Shown: positions 59,726 to 64,000 of the stretch, in pieces
Layout: each line of letters opens with the position of its first letter
Numbering within the stretch: position 1 is the first letter of the stretch
NCBI GenBank assembly: GCA_050699575.1
Contig: JBOHFG010000246.1
Location: 1 to 64,000 of the forward strand
DNA length: 64,000 bases
Direction: 5' to 3'
From: GCA-003244245 sp050699575
Lineage (GTDB): Bacteria > Actinomycetota > Actinomycetes > Mycobacteriales > Pseudonocardiaceae
Translations under genes and position numbers: made by a program
The notes under the pieces: model-generated
The model's input: the letters and a program-made list of their open reading frames with translations, nothing else
Databases searched by the model: none
Told to the model about the DNA's origin: nothing

Positions 59726-60115
59726 GTGCCGACCGGCAAGGTCAAGTGGTACGACGCGGGCAAGGGCTTCGGTTTCGTCACGCAGGACGGTGGTGCCGAT
59801 GTCTACGTGCGGGCTAATGCGCTCCCTACCGGGGTAACCGATCTCAAGGCCGGGCAACGGGTCGAGTTCGGGGTGGCCGATGGGCGGCGTGGCCCGCAGG
59901 CACTGTCGGTGCGGTTGCTGGAGTCACCGCCGTCGGTGGCGGAGGCGCGGCGCCGGCCGGCCGAGGAGCTGCACGGCCTGATCGACGACATGATCAAAAT
60001 GCTGGAGTCGCGGGTCCAACCGGACCTGCGCCGCGGCCGCTACCCAGACCGTCGCAACACCAAAGTCGTCGCCGACCTGGTCCGAGCCGTAGCCCGCGAA
60101 CTAGACCCCTCCTAA
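59726..60115 (+). CDS. Cold-shock protein, CspB type with C-terminal extension
   Basis: A 129-aa protein whose first 65 residues are a cold-shock domain with RNP1 KGFGFVTQ and RNP2-like DVYVRANAL. The rest (PSVAEARRRPAEELHGLIDDMIKMLE) is the extension found in mycobacterial CspB (Rv0871). GTG 59726 gives the usual MPTGKVKWYD start; ATG 59714 is possible. It binds single-stranded RNA/DNA. Confidence 0.92.
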   Translation: MPTGKVKWYDAGKGFGFVTQDGGADVYVRANALPTGVTDLKAGQRVEFGVADGRRGPQALSVRLLESPPSVAEARRRPAEELHGLIDDMIKMLESRVQPDLRRGRYPDRRNTKVVADLVRAVARELDPS

Positions 60116-60145
60116 CCCCGTCCCGACATGGAGACATAACGGGGT
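60115..60145. terminator. Weak inverted repeat after cspB
   Basis: ACCCCGT (60115-60121) and ACGGGGT (60139-60145) pair over 7 bp at the cspB stop. It may act as a terminator between the convergent cspB and MFS genes. Confidence 0.3.
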
Positions 60146-60200
60146 AAACGGGCCGCCAAAAGCCCGACATGGCTCCATATCGGGCGGCGGGGTCGGGGGG

Positions 60201-61754
60201 TTAGGTGGGGCGGCGGGTGAGGACGGTTTTGGTGAGGCCTAGGGCTAGCAGGACGGAGACTGCGCCGAAGCCGATCCAGTAGATGGGGGGGAGCAGCACA
60301 CCCAGCGCGCCGCCCAGCACCCAGGCCGTCTGGAGCACGGTTTCCGACCGGCCGAACGCCGAGGCCCGGGATGCCTCGGGCACGCCGCGCTGGATCACCG
60401 CGTCCAGGCAGACCTTCGCCACCGCGCTCCCGGTCGCCGCCACCAGGGCGGTGACCGCCGCGATGGCGATGCCCTGCACCAGCGCGGCGAGTACCGCCAT
60501 GGTGAGCCCGGCAGCCACACATCCGACGATGGCCTGATCGGGCTTGCCGAAGTGCATCCGGGCGCCGACCGCGTTGCCCAGAAAGCTGCCTGCCCCGGCC
60601 GCGGCACCGACGATACCGAGCAGCACCAGCTGCCGTCCTGGTGAGCCCTCGGTCTGGGCCTTCACCGCGAACGCCACAAACAGCGTGAGGAACCCGGTGA
60701 GCACCCGGACGGTCCCGTTGCCCCACAGGGCGACCACCACGTGGCGGCCCATTGGCTGACGCCGCCGGGTGGAGCCGACCGAGCCCTCGGACCGCAGGGA
60801 GGCGGGGACCTCACCCTCGGTGACCTCGACCCAGGACGGGATGCGCAGGCATAGGGCCGTTCCCGTCAGGCAGATCACTGCGGTGAACAGCAGTGCCCCC
60901 GGCGATCCGGTCAGGGCCGACACCCCGGCGGTGATCGCGCCGGCCACCCCGGCAGCGACCAGCCCGAACGTGGTGAGCCGAGAGTTCGTCTTCACCAGGG
61001 TGGTTCCTGGCGGGAGCACCCGGGGTATCACCGCGGCCTGCAGCACGCCGTAAGACTTGGCCAGTACCAGGAAACCCAGTGCCGCCGGGTACAGCAGCCA
61101 GTCGTGGACGTGTGCTGCCATCACAATCAGCAGGAAGGCGCGCCCGGCCAGCGACAGCGCCATCGCCACCCGCCGGCCGTGCTGCAGCCGGTCCAGCAGT
61201 GGGCCGATCACGGGTGCGACCACGGCGAATGGTGCTACCGTGATCAACAAATAGAGCGCCACATTGGCCCGGCTCTGGGCGGTGGCGGCGGCGAAGAACA
61301 ACGTGTTGGCCAGGGCGACGGCGATGGCTGCGCTGGCCGCGTAGTCCATCATCGCCGCGTAGGTCAGCGAGGACAGCCCGGACCGGCCCGCGCCGTCGGC
61401 GGTGGTTGCCCGGTGGAAGCGCCGCGCGCCGCCGGAGACCAGTTGTCTGCTCCGCCAGGCCGCCACCCGAGTGACGGTGATCTTGCGGGGAGGTGGTGGA
61501 CCAGCCGTCGCCGAGTCCTCTGCTGGCGGCGGCCGCTGCCGCTCCTGGGGACGCTCCCGGTCGTCCCACGGTTGCGACCAGTTCTGGCCGTCCGTCACGG
61601 CGGCGTGGCCCGGGGGTGGCTCCGCCCAGGGCGGGGGATCGGTGCGGCTGGGTCTGGTACTGCGGTCGTCGGGTACCCAGCGTCGCCCGCGGCCGGCCCG
61701 ACGGCGCCCCTGGGAATTGGGGTGCTCAGCGCCGGAGGAAGTCACGTGTTCCAT
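60201..61754 (-). CDS. MFS-type membrane protein
   Basis: A 517-aa protein with a Pro/Arg-rich hydrophilic N-terminus of about 125 residues and then about twelve hydrophobic segments. It corresponds in position to the mycobacterial transmembrane gene Rv0876c near cspB. Transport substrate unknown. The start at 61754 is uncertain because the N-terminal part is low complexity. Confidence 0.82.
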   Translation of the reverse strand: MEHVTSSGAEHPNSQGRRRAGRGRRWVPDDRSTRPSRTDPPPWAEPPPGHAAVTDGQNWSQPWDDRERPQERQRPPPAEDSATAGPPPPRKITVTRVAAWRSRQLVSGGARRFHRATTADGAGRSGLSSLTYAAMMDYAASAAIAVALANTLFFAAATAQSRANVALYLLITVAPFAVVAPVIGPLLDRLQHGRRVAMALSLAGRAFLLIVMAAHVHDWLLYPAALGFLVLAKSYGVLQAAVIPRVLPPGTTLVKTNSRLTTFGLVAAGVAGAITAGVSALTGSPGALLFTAVICLTGTALCLRIPSWVEVTEGEVPASLRSEGSVGSTRRRQPMGRHVVVALWGNGTVRVLTGFLTLFVAFAVKAQTEGSPGRQLVLLGIVGAAAGAGSFLGNAVGARMHFGKPDQAIVGCVAAGLTMAVLAALVQGIAIAAVTALVAATGSAVAKVCLDAVIQRGVPEASRASAFGRSETVLQTAWVLGGALGVLLPPIYWIGFGAVSVLLALGLTKTVLTRRPT

Positions 61755-61781
61755 CCTGCACCACCGGAAGTGTCTCGGTGC

Positions 61782-62567
61782 TCAACGCCGGGCCGGCACG
61801 AAGCGAACCCGCAACAGCGACGGCCAGTGCTTACCGGTGATCAGGAACTCGTCGGTGCCCGGGACCGCGGCGATGCCGTTGAGCACATCCTCCGCGGACT
61901 GCGGGCTGGGCAGGCCGGATACGTTCACCACCCCGGTCACTGTGCCAGTGCTGGGGTCGATACGCAGGATGTGGTCGCTCTGGAAGACATTGGCCCACAC
62001 GACGCCGCCCGTACACTCCAGCTCGTTGAGCCGGCGCACCGGCTCGCCGTCGAGGCGGACCTGCACCTGGCCCGACGGTGCGAAGGTCACCGGGTCCCGG
62101 AAGGTCAGCCGGTCGGTGCCGTCGCTCATCACCAGCCGGTGCCCGTCGTGGCACAGGCCCCAGCCCTCACCCTGGTAGGTCACTGCGCGTCGCTGCGCCA
62201 GCGTCGCCGGATCGCGCTCGATGGCCACCCCGTTGGTCCAGGTCAGTTGCCACAGCCGGGTATCGGTGACGGTGAGCCCCTCGCCGAACAGCGGGGCGGG
62301 CAATGCCGCCTCCCGCAGCGTGGCGGTGCTGGGCAGGGCGGTCGTCCGGACCCGGGACTGCCCGACCAGCCCGCTGCTCTCGTAGAGCACCCCGTCGTGG
62401 ATCTCCAGGCCCTCGGTGTACATCGTTGTGTCGTGGGGAAGCCTGGCCAGTACTTCTACGTGCAGCCGCGCCGCCGTCGAGTGCTGTGTGGTGCAGCCGG
62501 CCAGCCAGGTGGCTAACAGCACAGTACAGATGGACCGGGTTGTTGATGCGGATCGCCGGTGCGGCAC
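61782..62567 (-). CDS. Glutaminyl-peptide cyclotransferase-like lipoprotein
   Basis: A 261-aa secreted protein of the plant/bacterial glutamine cyclotransferase type (beta-propeller), with a signal ending in LLATWLAGC (lipobox), then MYTEGLEIHDGVLYESSGLVGQS, GEGWGLCHDG, RRLNELECTGGVVWANVFQSD and ITGKHWP, the family motifs. It would form N-terminal pyroglutamate on exported peptides. GTG 62567 places the signal peptide at the N-terminus. It is divergent from the DUF3027 gene. Confidence 0.85.
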   Translation of the reverse strand: MPHRRSASTTRSICTVLLATWLAGCTTQHSTAARLHVEVLARLPHDTTMYTEGLEIHDGVLYESSGLVGQSRVRTTALPSTATLREAALPAPLFGEGLTVTDTRLWQLTWTNGVAIERDPATLAQRRAVTYQGEGWGLCHDGHRLVMSDGTDRLTFRDPVTFAPSGQVQVRLDGEPVRRLNELECTGGVVWANVFQSDHILRIDPSTGTVTGVVNVSGLPSPQSAEDVLNGIAAVPGTDEFLITGKHWPSLLRVRFVPARR

Positions 62568-62577
62568 AATCGAAGTC

Positions 62578-63330
62578 GTGATTGCCGACACTACCGCGCC
62601 CCGCTCCAGCCTTGATGAGGTTGTTGAGCTGGCTCGGCAGGCGGCGCAGGCCGAGGCCGGCGACAACCCGGTCGGCGAGCATGTGGAGACCCAAGCCGAG
62701 GACGGCGGCGCGGTCACGCACCTGTTCGAATCCAACCTCCCTGGCTATCGTGGCTGGTGCTGGGCGGTCACGGTGGCCTCGGCGGGTCCGGGGACCCCGG
62801 TGACGGTCAGTGAGGTGGTGCTGCTGCCCGGCCCGGATGCGCTGGTCGCGCCGCCCTGGCTGCCGTGGACCCAGCGGTTGCGGGCAGGTGACCTTGGGGT
62901 CGGGGACCTGCTGCCGACAGACCCAGATGACCCGCGGTTGGTGCCCGGCTATCTCCTTGATGATGCTGACCCAGCAGCAGAGCCGCTCAGCCCCGAGCTT
63001 GGCTTGGGCCGACTCCGGGTGCTGAGTCGGGATGCCCGCCTCGCGCTGTTGCAGCGCTGGCGCGACAGTGACCGTGGCCCCGACTCGGAGATGGCTCGAA
63101 GCGCCCCCGGCCGGTGTGTAACCTGCGGGTTCTACCTTCCGCTCGGTGGCCTGCTGGCGGCTGCTCTGGGCGTCTGCGGCAACGACTTGGCCCCGGCAGA
63201 CGGCCAGGTGGTGCACGCCGAGTTCGGCTGCGGGGCGCATTCCGAGGTCCAGGTAGATACCAGCCCGAACGTGCCGGTGGCCGAGCTGGTCTATGACGAC
63301 GCCGAGGTGGAGTTGCTGCCCCGGACGTGA
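62578..63330 (+). CDS. DUF3027 protein
   Basis: A 250-aa actinobacterial protein with CVTCGFYLPLGGLLAAALGVCGN and FGCGAHSE near the C-terminus, a probable zinc site. The N-terminal SSLDEVVELARQAAQAEAGDNPVGEHV matches the family pattern. Rv0877 holds the same position in mycobacteria. GTG 62578 is used. Function unknown. Confidence 0.85.
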   Translation: MIADTTAPRSSLDEVVELARQAAQAEAGDNPVGEHVETQAEDGGAVTHLFESNLPGYRGWCWAVTVASAGPGTPVTVSEVVLLPGPDALVAPPWLPWTQRLRAGDLGVGDLLPTDPDDPRLVPGYLLDDADPAAEPLSPELGLGRLRVLSRDARLALLQRWRDSDRGPDSEMARSAPGRCVTCGFYLPLGGLLAAALGVCGNDLAPADGQVVHAEFGCGAHSEVQVDTSPNVPVAELVYDDAEVELLPRT

Positions 63331-64000
63331 CCACCGACATCGATCCGTTCGGCACTGCCGCGCTGCGGGACGGGGTGCTGGCCGCGTGGCGGGGCTCCCC
63401 GACGCGGTTCCGGGAGGACGCCAACGCCGAGTCCGACCTCGCCCTGCTCGGGTACGCAGACCGGTTGCTCGTCGAGCTGGCGCAGAACGCTGCGGACGCC
63501 GCGCAACGCGCGGCTGTGCCGGGATGCCTGCATGTCACCGTGGAGGGTGGCGAGCTGCGCGCCGCGAACACCGGTGCGCCGTTGGACTCCGCCGGGGTGG
63601 CTGCGCTGGCGGCACTGCGCGCCTCGGCCAAGCGGGCGGGTGACAGTGTTGGCCGATTCGGGGTCGGCTTCGCGGCGGTACTGGGGGTCACCGATGCCCC
63701 GCGGGTGGTCTCCCGTTCCGGCGGGGTGGAGTTCTCCGCGCAGCGCACCGCCCACGCGGTGGCCGGTGACCCGGCGCTGCGCGCCGAGCTGAGCCGGCGT
63801 GGTGACCGTCCCCCGGTGCTGCGGATGGTGTGGCCTGCTGACGGTGCACCGCCACCGGGGTTCGACACCGAGGTCCGGTTGCCGTTGCGCGCCGGGATCG
63901 ACCCGGCAGTGCTGCTCGCGGCCTTCGCGGACGAGGCCGGTGACCTGCTGCTGGCGCTGCCGTGGCTGCACCGCATCGACATCGGTGATCGGGTGGTGTG
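63327..64000 (+). CDS. Hsp90-like ATPase domain protein (3' partial)
   Basis: Begins at GTG 63327 overlapping the DUF3027 stop and runs out of the window after 224 codons. LLVELAQNAADAA resembles the GHKL ELxxNAxDA motif and VGRFGVGFAAVLG the Hsp90 G2 loop, so it is a sacsin/Hsp90-N-like ATPase found beside DUF3027 genes in actinobacteria. The remaining part is not visible. Confidence 0.8.
   Translation, partial: MTTDIDPFGTAALRDGVLAAWRGSPTRFREDANAESDLALLGYADRLLVELAQNAADAAQRAAVPGCLHVTVEGGELRAANTGAPLDSAGVAALAALRASAKRAGDSVGRFGVGFAAVLGVTDAPRVVSRSGGVEFSAQRTAHAVAGDPALRAELSRRGDRPPVLRMVWPADGAPPPGFDTEVRLPLRAGIDPAVLLAAFADEAGDLLLALPWLHRIDIGDRVV

Overview
The window is high-GC actinobacterial chromosomal DNA. 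Three things point to an actinomycete, most likely Pseudonocardiales (family placement is inference): an S10/spc ribosomal operon with actinobacterial proteins, two 'conservon' signalling sets, and a block syntenic with the mycobacterial ercC3 (XPB) to moaC2/mog/moaE2 to cspB region. No rRNA, tRNA or CRISPR array was seen.

Layout. (1) 1-14133: the 3' part of tuf, then an uninterrupted S10/spc operon from rpsJ to map, with two strong inverted repeats in the tuf-rpsJ gap. (2) 14145-26001: a horizontally acquired-looking biosynthetic cluster. A small P-loop kinase follows map on the + strand. It faces a ten-gene minus-strand operon: 39-aa peptide, attenuator-like hairpin, unknown protein, tyrosine-type phosphatase, radical SAM enzyme, aminotransferase, 2OG-Fe(II) oxygenase, HAD hydrolase, second 2OG-Fe(II) oxygenase, MFS exporter, CHAT-like/zinc-ribbon protein, MurA-like enolpyruvyl transferase. 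The enzyme set matches the octosyl-acid / aminohexuronic-acid (AHA) nucleoside pathway of nikkomycins and polyoxins. The ribosomal peptide, the CHAT-like putative protease and the missing peptide ligase are not part of those known clusters. This is the most interesting part of the window. (3) 26471-34099: molybdenum hydroxylase genes coxS-coxL-coxM (CoxL form II) and, further on, coxG. Between them lie the decayed remains of a BsuBI/PstI-like restriction-modification system, a truncated regulator and a frameshifted dehydrogenase. (4) 34096-35793: an XPB-type helicase. (5) 36267-44240: two conservons ordered A-B-C-D-A-B (sensor kinase, Roadblock, DUF742, GTPase, kinase, Roadblock). (6) 44217-53652: helicase-associated protein, small conserved protein, L,D-transpeptidase, secreted protein, moaC, a mog-moaE fusion, moaD, a HTH-Mop regulator and modABC. 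(7) 53701-59543: accessory and decaying DNA with a CmcI-like/PhyH-like pair, an ISAzo13-type transposase remnant, an antitoxin-PIN toxin remnant and a broken acyl-CoA synthetase gene. (8) 59726-64000: cold-shock protein, MFS protein, glutaminyl cyclase-like lipoprotein, DUF3027 protein and the start of an Hsp90-like ATPase gene.

How the parts fit. The Mo-cofactor genes and the molybdate importer would supply the cox-type molybdenum hydroxylase encoded in the same window. In the biosynthetic cluster, the transferase, radical SAM enzyme, kinase, two oxygenases, aminotransferase and phosphatase would build an AHA-like nucleoside. The peptide and CHAT-like protein suggest a ribosomally derived peptide partner or scaffold. 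That coupling is inference and the product is unknown.
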